DNA of 64,000 bases from Spirochaetaceae bacterium bin103 (lineage in GTDB: Bacteria; Spirochaetota; Spirochaetia; SZUA-6; Bin103), in assembly GCA_002238925.1 (NCBI GenBank), contig MPNH01000002.1:124001-188000 (forward strand), in the 5' to 3' direction. This document shows, piece after piece, positions 56,520-64,000 of this stretch (its first letter is position 1; the number at the start of each line of letters is the position of its first letter). Below the pieces are notes generated by a model. The model did no database searches, was not told the DNA's origin, and saw only the letters and a list, made by a program, of their open reading frames with translations. Position numbers and translations under genes: made by a program.

Positions 56520-57947
56520 CTAACTCCCTTGCTGCAGTACTTGCCAGACGTTGTCCGCCGGGTCGTCCCAGCGCTCGCGCAATTCGCGCAACTCGCCCTG
56601 CAGGCGGCGCACATTGTCGCCCTGCTCCGGCATGCCGGCAAGATCGTGCAACTCGCGCGGGTCGGCGGCGTGGTCGAACAGCTGCGTATGCCGCTCGCCG
56701 TCCACCACGCACTCGATCAGCTTGTGGCGCCCGTCGGTCACCGCGCGGTGCAGGTCCATGTAGGCAAAGTGTAACTTGTCGCGCACGGCGGCGTCCGGGT
56801 CGGCAAGCACCGGGCACAGGCTGCGCCCCTCCACCGAGGGCGGCGCCGCCACGCCGAGCATCCCGCACAGCGTGGGATAGATGTCGAGCAGGTAGCACAG
56901 CGCCTCGCGCCGCTCGCCACGCGGCACCCCCGGTCCGGCCATCAGCAACGGTACGTGTACGCTGTGGTCGTAGGTGCTCTGCTTGCCCATCAGGCCGTGC
57001 TGACCGAGCGCGAGCCCGTTGTCGCCGGCGAACACGATGATAGTGTTGTCCAGCTCCCCGGTGGTGCGCAGCGCGTCGATCACGCGTCCCAACTCGGCGT
57101 CCAGGTGGCTGATCATGGCGTAGTACTCGGCGATGTGGCGGCGAATGGCGGCCGGGGTGCGCGGGTAGCGCTCCAGCAGCTCGTCGCGGCCGCGCCAGCC
57201 GATATCGAACGGGTGCTCCGGCAGGAACGCGTCCGGCAGCGGAATGCGGTCCGGGTCGTACATGGTCAGGAAGCGCTGCGGCATGGTGCGCGGGTCGTGC
57301 GGCGCCATGAACGCCAGGTAGGCCAGGAACGGTGCGCAACCGTCGCCGCCGGCGCGGGCATGTGCGCCGGAACCGGCCCGCCCGAGCAGGAACTCGATGG
57401 TGGCGTCGGCGAACAACTGCGACGAGTGGGTGCCGCTGGCCACCGCGTCGAAGCGCTTGCCCTGCATCTCCACGCTGCCGGTGCCGGGGTCGAACGGGTG
57501 CGGGCGCGGCTCGGGATAGGCGCCGGTCGGGTCGAACCGGCACACCGGCACGTTCCAGTGGTCGTCCATGCCGCCGAAGAAGATCTGGTCGCCGTGCGAA
57601 AAGCAGCGCGCGTAGGATGCGGGTCCGTTGTGCCACTTGCCGGTGCCGAAAGTGTCGTAGCCGGCGCCGCGCAGCAACTCCGGCAGCATGACGTGCTCGT
57701 CCGGGATCGTCTCGCCCGAGTCCTGCAGGTGGAACAGGGTGCGCCCGGTCATCAGCATGGCGCGGCTCGGCATGCACACCGCCCCCACCGTGCCGCCCAT
57801 GATATGGGCGCGGGTAAACGCGGTGCCCTCGCGCACCAGCCAGTCCAGGTTGGGGGTGTGGATGTCCGGGTTGCCGAGCGCGCGGATGGTATCGAAGCGC
57901 TGGTCGTCGGCAAAAAACAGCAGCACGTTCGGGGGTCGGGAAGCCAT
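56520..57947 (-). CDS. Sulfatase (alkaline phosphatase superfamily)
   Basis: A 475-residue type I sulfatase. MASRPPNVLLFFADDQRFDT carries the paired metal Asp. The formylglycine motif is CMPSR with Cys58 (GAVCMPSRAMLMTGR). FAGDNGLALGQHGLMGKQST holds Asp, Asn and His near the metal. The C-terminal GERHTQLFDHAADPRELHDL, A is typical. There is no signal peptide. It differs from the other two sulfatases in its insert at about residues 185-205 (RAGSGAHARAGGDGCAP). The stop of the GH32 gene is 15 bases upstream, so both are in one operon and may act on a sulfated fructan-type or related sugar. Confidence 0.93.
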   Translation of the reverse strand: MASRPPNVLLFFADDQRFDTIRALGNPDIHTPNLDWLVREGTAFTRAHIMGGTVGAVCMPSRAMLMTGRTLFHLQDSGETIPDEHVMLPELLRGAGYDTFGTGKWHNGPASYARCFSHGDQIFFGGMDDHWNVPVCRFDPTGAYPEPRPHPFDPGTGSVEMQGKRFDAVASGTHSSQLFADATIEFLLGRAGSGAHARAGGDGCAPFLAYLAFMAPHDPRTMPQRFLTMYDPDRIPLPDAFLPEHPFDIGWRGRDELLERYPRTPAAIRRHIAEYYAMISHLDAELGRVIDALRTTGELDNTIIVFAGDNGLALGQHGLMGKQSTYDHSVHVPLLMAGPGVPRGERREALCYLLDIYPTLCGMLGVAAPPSVEGRSLCPVLADPDAAVRDKLHFAYMDLHRAVTDGRHKLIECVVDGERHTQLFDHAADPRELHDLAGMPEQGDNVRRLQGELRELRERWDDPADNVWQVLQQGS

Positions 57948-57962
57948 ACCGGGGACTCTTCG

Positions 57963-59561
57963 CTAACCGGACGCCGGCCACACCGGGCGCAGCGTCGACA
58001 CGCGCGCCTGCCGCAACCGGGCATCGCCGCCGTGCGCAAAGAAGCGCACCGGCTCGGAGCCCGGCGCCAGCACGATGCCGCCGGCCAGCATCACCCGGCC
58101 GTCGTCGGCGAACACCTCCACCGATGCGCGGTCCACCAGCACCCGTAGCGTGACGCTGTCCAGGCCGGCGGCGATCTGCGCACCGTAGGAGCCGTTGTAC
58201 AGGCCGCCGGTGCGGCGGTCGTACCACACGTCGACGCCGCGCACCGCCATGCCGGCGGCAACCGCGCCGCCCAGCTCGATGGTCGCCTCAATGTCGAGCA
58301 GCTCGCTTGCCACCTCAGCCTGCACGCCGGCGCCGGCGGCCAGCGCCCGATCCTCGGCGTGCCAGGTCGCCGCGCGCAACGCCTCCAGCTCGCTCACCGG
58401 GGCGGTGGTCAGCACCACCTCGCCGCCGTGGCGGCGCAGGTGCAGGGTGTGCGGCACGCTCATGAACTGCGAGAACGGCATGCCGGGCAGCCCCTGCCGC
58501 ATCCAGCCCATCATGATGCGGCGCCCGTCGCCGGCGGGCAGGTCGCTGAACGTCTGCGCGGCGTAGTGCAAGCCGGCCGGCTGCAGGCGCTTCGGTCCGC
58601 CCTCCGGCGTGAACGTGCGGCCGTCGAAGCTGCCGGTGAGGTAGGTGGTGTTGGCGCCCCAGAACACCCAGCGCTGGTCGTCGGGGTCGTCGTCGACCGC
58701 CAGCGGGAAGAAGTCCGGCACCTCCGTGCACCGCGGCAGGTCAAGGTGGCAGGTTTTCTCCCAGTGGATCAGGTCGGGCGACGCGTACAGGGCGTACTCG
58801 GTCTTGTGCAGGTAGAGCGCCATGACCCAGCGCCCGGTCGGGGCATGCCAGATCACCTTGGGGTCGCGGTTGGCCGGCGCCTCCTGGGGCAGCACCGGGT
58901 TGCCGTCGTACTTCTGCCAGGTGGCGCCGCCGTCGGCGCTGAACGCCAGACACTGGGTGAAGTCCTCCCGGGTCTTGCCGGCCGCGGTGTACAGCAGCAC
59001 GATCGGCGGGTGGGAGCCGCTGCCCAGGCCGGAGGGGTTGTCGCGGGCGACCACCGCGCAGCCGGTGAACATGGTGCCCAATTCGTCCGGATAGAGCTCC
59101 ACTGGCCCCTCCCGCCAGTGCAGCATGTCGCTGCTCACGGCGTGGCCCCAGTGCATGTTGCCCCACTCGGTGCCGTACGGATTGTGCTGGTAGAACAGGT
59201 GATAGGTGCCGTCGTAATGGACCAGCCCGTTCGGATCGTTCAGCCAGCCGCGCCGCGACGAGAAGTGAAACTGCGGGCGCAGCGGCTCCCGGTACAGCTC
59301 GGCGGCGCCCGGCGGCTCCGCGGCGACGTGTACCGCGTCCAGTGACGCAGCCCCCTCGTACTCTACCTGGACCGTCTTTCCCAGGTGCGCCCCGAAGTCG
59401 CTGAATACCTCGTAGTCGCTGGCGGCGATGTCGCCGAGCTCGATGTCGAACTCGCGGACCTCGCCACCTTCGGCGACTACCCGCATGCGGCCCTGCACCG
59501 GACCGCGGCGCACGGGCAGGATCAGGTAGGGATGCTCGATGGTGATTGTGGTGTGTTTCAT
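57963..59561 (-). CDS. GH32 family glycoside hydrolase (fructosidase/invertase type)
   Basis: A 532-residue enzyme. An N-terminal beta domain of about 95 residues (TITIEHPYLILPVRRG..., DFGAHLGKTVQVEYEG) precedes the five-bladed propeller. The nucleophile Asp109 is in WLNDPNG. The transition-state stabiliser is Arg232-Asp233 (NRDPKVIW). The acid/base is Glu280, in EVPDFF where most GH32 have E-C-P. The C-terminal beta-sandwich (SVTLRVLVDRASVEVFADDG) is complete. It releases fructose from beta-fructosides. There is no signal peptide, so it works on imported sugar. The Val for Cys change at the acid/base is unusual. The ATG overlaps the DUF1707 gene stop (ATGA). Confidence 0.93.
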   Translation of the reverse strand: MKHTTITIEHPYLILPVRRGPVQGRMRVVAEGGEVREFDIELGDIAASDYEVFSDFGAHLGKTVQVEYEGAASLDAVHVAAEPPGAAELYREPLRPQFHFSSRRGWLNDPNGLVHYDGTYHLFYQHNPYGTEWGNMHWGHAVSSDMLHWREGPVELYPDELGTMFTGCAVVARDNPSGLGSGSHPPIVLLYTAAGKTREDFTQCLAFSADGGATWQKYDGNPVLPQEAPANRDPKVIWHAPTGRWVMALYLHKTEYALYASPDLIHWEKTCHLDLPRCTEVPDFFPLAVDDDPDDQRWVFWGANTTYLTGSFDGRTFTPEGGPKRLQPAGLHYAAQTFSDLPAGDGRRIMMGWMRQGLPGMPFSQFMSVPHTLHLRRHGGEVVLTTAPVSELEALRAATWHAEDRALAAGAGVQAEVASELLDIEATIELGGAVAAGMAVRGVDVWYDRRTGGLYNGSYGAQIAAGLDSVTLRVLVDRASVEVFADDGRVMLAGGIVLAPGSEPVRFFAHGGDARLRQARVSTLRPVWPASG

Positions 59562-60169
59562 TTTTGCTCCTCGCGAATGATTACGGCGCCCATGAGGCTG
59601 AAGCCGGAGAGATTGACCTGGTGACTGTTAAAGCGCGCCCCGGGCGGGCGCTTCGCCTTCGACGGACGGGTCTTGACGTCGCTCATCAGGCTCCAAACCG
59701 TGCGGTTGACCTGGCTGCCCGCCGGAACGGCCACCTGAATGTCCCCCATCACGCAGCAGATGCGCAACTCGTATATCCCGGGCGGCGCCGACTTCAGGTC
59801 GATGCTGGTGTCTCCCATGACGTTGATCACGAAGCTCGGGACATCTCCCGCATCCCGGATCTCCATCTCCCGGTTGCCCATCACGGTAACCGCGGCGCCG
59901 GCCGCCGCCACTGCGCCGGTCGCCCGTAGCGGTTCCCCGGCGTCGCCCGGAAAGTCGGCAACCACGGCCTCCAGCTCGCCGATGCTGGTGGCCAGCTCGG
60001 CGGCGCGCACCCGGCGCTCGTACTCGGCCAACTCCAGGTCGTCGCCGGCAAAGGCGTCCGCAAGCCGCTGCAGCACTTGCCGCCTGAGCTTCGGCACGCC
60101 GTACTCCGTCGGCCGGCCGTCGTCGTCGTCAGGCTCGGCAGCCGGCACCGCCGCCCGGTCATCGATCAC
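59558..60169 (-). CDS. DUF1707 / LiaF-like C-terminal domain protein
   Basis: A 203-residue protein. RRQVLQRLADAFAGDDLELA, EYERRVRAAELATSIGELEA is DUF1707 (R......L..a...G.l...Ey.eR...A..A....eL..l). The second half, VTVMGNREMEIRDAGDVPSF, VINVMGDTSIDLKSAPPGIY, CCVMGDIQVAVPAGSQVNRT, is a stack of 'vmGd' beta strands like the cell-envelope stress protein LiaF or YvqF-type C-terminus. No membrane helix is visible. It may sense or buffer an envelope signal and probably sits at the head of the GH32 operon, overlapping its start by four bases. Confidence 0.8.
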   Translation of the reverse strand: MIDDRAAVPAAEPDDDDGRPTEYGVPKLRRQVLQRLADAFAGDDLELAEYERRVRAAELATSIGELEAVVADFPGDAGEPLRATGAVAAAGAAVTVMGNREMEIRDAGDVPSFVINVMGDTSIDLKSAPPGIYELRICCVMGDIQVAVPAGSQVNRTVWSLMSDVKTRPSKAKRPPGARFNSHQVNLSGFSLMGAVIIREEQK

Positions 60170-60265
60170 AGCGATCCACCTCGCGCACAGTGTACCGATA
60201 CTCGCCCCGCCTGCCGACCGGGCGTACCCGGTCCACCCGGTCCTGGTCGAATGAGGCGGGTCCGG

Positions 60266-63200
60266 TCAGGCGGGGGGGTGGCGGAGCAGCGCGAGGAGTT
60301 CGGCGGGGTCGAGGCGGGCCGGGGTGTCGCCGGATTCGAGCAGGCGGTCGGCGAGGTCGCGCTTGCGGTGGTGCAGGTCGACGATCTGCTCCTCGATGGT
60401 GCCCCTGGTGACCAGCCGGTAGATGGTGACCGGGCGCGTCTGGCCGATGCGGTGGGCGCGGTCGGAGGCCTGGTCCTCCACCGCCGGGTTCCACCACGGG
60501 TCCATGTGGATGACGTAGTCGGCGGCGGTCAGGTTCAGCCCCACCCCGCCGGCGGTCAGGGAGATCAGGAACACGTCGCCCTGCCCGCCCTGAAACGCCG
60601 CGATGCGCTCGCGGCGGGCGCCGATCGGGGTGCTGCCGTCCAGGTACTGGTAGCCAATTCCCTCTCTCTGCAGGTAGGCCTCGATCAGTTTCAGGTGGCC
60701 GACGTACTGCGAAAACACCAGCACCTTGTGGCGGTTGTCGAGCAACTCGGCGAGCGTCTCGCCGAACACGGCCAGCTTGGAGCTCGCCGGCGCCCCCTCC
60801 GGGCGCACCAGCGCCGGGTTGCAGCAGGCGCGGCGCAGCCGCGTCAGGTGGGCCAGGATCTCCAGCCGGCCGTCGCCGCCCCCGGGCGTCCCGGCCGCCG
60901 CCAGCGCCTCCAGGTCTTCCATGGCGCGGCGGCGCAGCGCTTCGTAGAACGACGCCTCGGCCGGCGACATCTCCACGTGCAGGGTTATCTCGGTGCGCGG
61001 CGGCAGGTCGTCGAGCACCTCGCTCTTCAAGCGGCGCAGGATGAACGGCGCCACTAGCCGGCGCAGCCGCGTGCGTGCCTGCAGCGCCGTGTCCGTGTTG
61101 CCTTCGGCGGCGCGCGCGAAGTTGCGCCCGAACTGTTGCGCCGACCCCAGCAGGCCCGGGTTGATGAAGCTGAACAGGGAGTGCAGGTCGGAGACGTGGT
61201 TCTGGATCGGGGTGCCGGTGGTGACCACGCGGAAGTCCGCGCGCAGGGCGCGGGCGGCGCGGGCGCGCTTGGTGGCCGCGTTCTTGATCGCCTGCGCCTC
61301 GTCGAGCACGGCGCTGTGCCAGGCCACGGCGCACAGCCGCTCCGCCTCCAGGTGCAGCAGCGTGTAGGTGGTCACCACCAGGTCGAATGGACCCGGATCA
61401 TCGGCGAGCAGCGACGACCGGTTCGGCCCCACGAACGGCACCGCGTTCAACGTCGGTGCGAAGCGGCGCGCCTCGTCCAGCCAGTTCGCCACCACCGAGG
61501 TGGGCGCCACCACCAGCGCCGGCCCGCCGGCGGCGCGCTCCAGCAACAGGGCGAGCACCTGCACCGTCTTGCCAAGCCCCATGTCGTCCGCCAAGCACGC
61601 GCCCGCGCCCCAGCGGCTGAGACGCGCCAGCCAGCCGAAACCTACCTCCTGGTAGGGGCGCAACTCCGCCTGCAGGGTACTCGGCACCGCCGGCTCGAAC
61701 TCCTGCGCCTCCTGCAACCGCCGCTTCAGGCTGTGCCACTGCCGGTCGGCGTCGAGCTGCGCCTGGTCGATCAGCTCCTCCAGGGCAACCGCGGCCACCG
61801 GCGCCACGCGCACCGCGCCGCCCGCCGCCGGACTCGAAACGACCTGCAGGTCCTCCAACTGGCGGCGGAGCGACTCGGTGAGCGCCACGAATTCGCCGGC
61901 GCCGAGCTCCAGGAAGCGCGAACCGGGGTTGGCGTCAAGGGCGGCGAACAACTGTTTCAGGTCGACGGCGCGCTGCGGATCGATGCGCAATTCGCCGGAC
62001 GCCTGCAGCCAGTCCTCGGCCGTCTTGATCTGCAGCCGCAGCGCGTTGCTGTCGGCGCGCTTCACGATCCGGAACCGCTCGCCCTGCGGCCACAGGCAGC
62101 GCGCGCCGGCGGCGTCCAACTGCTCCAGCAATTCCAAAGCATCCAGGGCCTCCGTCAATTCCACGGACCACGCTCCCGGCGCCCCGTCCGCAAGCCGCGC
62201 ACACGCCTCCAGCAGGCGCCCGGCGGCGGCGCGCTCGGCGTCCAGGTCGCGGCGCGCCTGTACCGCCTCGCCGGCAAGTTGAGCGAACACCAATGTTCCG
62301 CCGGCGCCCGGCGTGAAGCGGGTTTCCGAGCCGGCGATCGGTTCCACCGCCAGTTCCGCGCTCACCCCGCCGCCGAGCGGCTCCAGCCGCACCCACGGCT
62401 CCGGATCGGCCTCCACCTGGCGCGCGGAGCCGGCGCCGCCCTCCACGCCGCCGTGCACGCGCACCACCGGTACCAGCGCCGCCACCGCCTCCAGCAAACG
62501 GGCGCGGGCGCCGGCGGGCAGATCCAGCCCACTGTGCGGAACGATGGTGCGCAGCCGCCGGTGCGCGTCGGTAAGGCTTATCACCTCGCAGCGCCGGGCA
62601 TCGGCCATCCACGCGTGAAAGCGGTCATCCTCCCAGTATTCGGGGACCACCACCGCGCGCACCCCGGCGGCGGTCTGCTCGATCAGAAGCTCCGGTTCGG
62701 TGCGCACAATCTCCACGGCGGCGCCGGCTTCGTTGAACACGTGCGGATGGCCGGCCAGCTCGAACAGCAGCGCCTCCACCGGCACCGGCTTGCCCGCACC
62801 GGCGCCGTGCCGCACCGCGGCCGCCGCGGCGGCGCGATCCTGCGCGTGCGGAAACTCGGCGGTATCCGCGGTCGTGGCCAGCCAGCGCAAGGTGCGCGCG
62901 CGCCCTTTCGACCAGCTACCGTTGCGGTAACCGCGCTGCTCGCGCGGCGTCACCGCGAGGTAGTCGCCAATGCGGACCAGGTCCCACGCCAGACGCGTTT
63001 GCCCGGCGCGCGCGCTGCCCTTCTCCCGCCGCGGCGGCGCGATGCTGGTGTCGTAGGCAAACTGCTCCAGCGCCTTGAGATCGAATTCCCACGGCGCCAA
63101 CGCTGTCGGCACCAGGGTAGTAAGCGTCCGCGTGCCGAGCTGGCCATGCATCGCAGCCGCCTGCCGGCGGGCCGCCTCGAACGACTCGCCCGCGCGCGGG

Positions 63201-64000
63201 TCCAACGCCTTGCCGGCACACCCGATAATCGCCAGGAACTCCGCCAGCACCCAGGAGAAGCCATGCGCGGCAAGCTGTTCGGCGTAAAAGCCGAACGTGC
63301 GCGCCGCGTGAGGAGGCACGTAGGGCTCTTGTCCCCGGCCCATTTTGGACCAGCAGTACATCCACCCTTCCAGCAACGCGTTCATGCACGATCCCACCTC
63401 GATTTCGCGGAACGGACCAGCACCGGCACGCAGGTCAGCGGCGTATGCAACCGCCGCCACGATCGACTCGGCGGTGTGCTGCCGCCGCGCGGTGGTCAGC
63501 AGCGCATCGAGCCGGCTGCGGGCCGGCGCCGTGTCGGCGCGCACCAGGGACAGCAGGGACAGCGTGAACGGTACCGATTCCGGAAACACGTTCCGCTTGC
63601 GGGTGCCCTCCTTTTCGATGTCGATCGCTTCCTCGATCGCTCGCAACGCGGTGTCGTCATCGCCCTGCAGCGTCGCCGCCAGGGCAAGCGCGGCGGTGCG
63701 GCCGACACGGGCGCGCTTGCCGGCCTGCTCGGCCTCGGTGAGCTGATCGAAGGTTGGCTCAACCTCGTCGAAGCGCCCCTGCAACACGCGGATCAGCGCG
63801 ATGTCGGCGACCAACGGCTCCAGGTCGCGGGCGTGCTCGCGGCAGGCGGCGATCACCGGATCAGGATTGGCGGCCAGATTGACCGCAGCGCTCAGGCAGC
63901 CGCGCAGCGCCTCCTCCCGATACCTTTCGGGCAGCGAGTCCAGCAGTCCGAGCGCGTCCGGCTGCGCCAGGAACGTCCAGTTCTCCGGCGTGGGTGTTTC
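60266..64000 (-). CDS. SNF2/SWI2 family helicase, N-terminus beyond the window
   Basis: At least 1244 residues and open to the right edge, since the frame continues past the GTG at 63856 without a stop. The C-terminal half is a Snf2-type DNA translocase: Walker A DDMGLGKT (61565-61588), VVAPTSVVANWLDEARRFAP, Walker B DEAQAIKN (61280-61303), TTGTPIQNHVSDLHSLFSFI, then helicase C with VFSQYVGHLKLIEAYLQREG, YLDGSTPIGARRERIAAFQG and DRAHRIGQTRPV. It remodels protein-DNA complexes with ATP. The N-terminal 700 residues, with a TPR-like helical start, have no recognised domain. There is no methylase or nuclease beside it, so a defence role cannot be argued from context. It is followed by the DUF1707 gene 96 bases downstream. 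Confidence 0.9.
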   Translation of the reverse strand, partial: ETPTPENWTFLAQPDALGLLDSLPERYREEALRGCLSAAVNLAANPDPVIAACREHARDLEPLVADIALIRVLQGRFDEVEPTFDQLTEAEQAGKRARVGRTAALALAATLQGDDDTALRAIEEAIDIEKEGTRKRNVFPESVPFTLSLLSLVRADTAPARSRLDALLTTARRQHTAESIVAAVAYAADLRAGAGPFREIEVGSCMNALLEGWMYCWSKMGRGQEPYVPPHAARTFGFYAEQLAAHGFSWVLAEFLAIIGCAGKALDPRAGESFEAARRQAAAMHGQLGTRTLTTLVPTALAPWEFDLKALEQFAYDTSIAPPRREKGSARAGQTRLAWDLVRIGDYLAVTPREQRGYRNGSWSKGRARTLRWLATTADTAEFPHAQDRAAAAAAVRHGAGAGKPVPVEALLFELAGHPHVFNEAGAAVEIVRTEPELLIEQTAAGVRAVVVPEYWEDDRFHAWMADARRCEVISLTDAHRRLRTIVPHSGLDLPAGARARLLEAVAALVPVVRVHGGVEGGAGSARQVEADPEPWVRLEPLGGGVSAELAVEPIAGSETRFTPGAGGTLVFAQLAGEAVQARRDLDAERAAAGRLLEACARLADGAPGAWSVELTEALDALELLEQLDAAGARCLWPQGERFRIVKRADSNALRLQIKTAEDWLQASGELRIDPQRAVDLKQLFAALDANPGSRFLELGAGEFVALTESLRRQLEDLQVVSSPAAGGAVRVAPVAAVALEELIDQAQLDADRQWHSLKRRLQEAQEFEPAVPSTLQAELRPYQEVGFGWLARLSRWGAGACLADDMGLGKTVQVLALLLERAAGGPALVVAPTSVVANWLDEARRFAPTLNAVPFVGPNRSSLLADDPGPFDLVVTTYTLLHLEAERLCAVAWHSAVLDEAQAIKNAATKRARAARALRADFRVVTTGTPIQNHVSDLHSLFSFINPGLLGSAQQFGRNFARAAEGNTDTALQARTRLRRLVAPFILRRLKSEVLDDLPPRTEITLHVEMSPAEASFYEALRRRAMEDLEALAAAGTPGGGDGRLEILAHLTRLRRACCNPALVRPEGAPASSKLAVFGETLAELLDNRHKVLVFSQYVGHLKLIEAYLQREGIGYQYLDGSTPIGARRERIAAFQGGQGDVFLISLTAGGVGLNLTAADYVIHMDPWWNPAVEDQASDRAHRIGQTRPVTIYRLVTRGTIEEQIVDLHHRKRDLADRLLESGDTPARLDPAELLALLRHPPA

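Noticed and set aside
1-64000. tRNA, rRNA or intact insertion sequence
   Set aside because: All intergenic gaps were read for cloverleaf-like arms, CCA-type ends, transposase fragments and terminal inverted repeats. None was convincing.

Overview
This is a GC-rich bacterial chromosome segment, most likely from a metagenome-assembled member of the Spirochaetes. That placement is an inference. It rests on the substrate-binding proteins, which start like spirochaetal lipoproteins (an N-terminal FAGG/FASG step followed by an acidic stretch), on the mix of sugar ABC transporters and Gfo/Idh/MocA oxidoreductases, and on dense gene packing with frequent ATGA/GTGA start-stop overlaps. No rRNA, tRNA, CRISPR array or intact insertion sequence was seen. 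No gene-free stretch exceeds 300 bases.

Layout. 0-6 kb: the start of a PLP-dependent sulfur amino acid enzyme, two peptide-type ABC permeases, a Fic protein and the matching binding protein, which is broken by a corrupted duplication. 6-14 kb: an enolase-superfamily dehydratase, a GH1 beta-glucosidase, and a divergent LplB/YtcP-type sugar importer followed by a VOC protein and an aldo/keto reductase. 14-20 kb: housekeeping functions (glycosyltransferase, MsrA with a second corrupted duplication, an RpoD-family sigma factor, a zinc-ribbon protein, a cation/proton antiporter fused to an EIIA-like domain, and a TipA-like MerR regulator with its own operator-promoter). 20-36 kb: sugar and sugar-acid catabolism, with six Gfo/Idh/MocA oxidoreductases, an HpcH/HpaI aldolase, two phytanoyl-CoA-dioxygenase-type proteins (one fused to HEAT repeats), a ThuA-DUF1080 fusion, a TIM-barrel isomerase, TrmJ, a thioesterase and an M20 deacylase, interrupted by a GmrSD-like restriction gene. 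36-46 kb: a DNA glycosylase-like protein, a large Calx-beta/leishmanolysin-like lipoprotein, a sulfatase, a third ABC importer (family 1 binding protein plus two permeases) and a DEAD-box helicase. 46-55 kb: an accessory strip of toxin-antitoxin genes and their wreckage (Phd/ParE, a DUF433 pseudogene, DUF2283/DUF4258, an Rpn remnant, VapBC, and DUF433 with a shortened DUF5615). Set into it are a sialidase-sulfatase pair and an FAD oxidoreductase-lactonase pair. 55-64 kb: a TIM-barrel isomerase, a second glycan operon (GH32, sulfatase, two accessory proteins) and a SNF2-family helicase running off the right edge.

Together the genes suggest a heterotroph that imports glycan fragments and peptides through three ABC systems, none with a local ATPase. 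It would then trim them inside the cell with glycosidases and sulfatases, and process the sugars by oxidation (possibly through 3-keto intermediates), isomerisation and aldol cleavage.

Two genes (binding protein at 3744-5806 and msrA at 15166-15835) are frameshifted by short tandem duplications in which one copy has drifted almost only toward G and C. This looks more like an assembly fault than true pseudogenisation.
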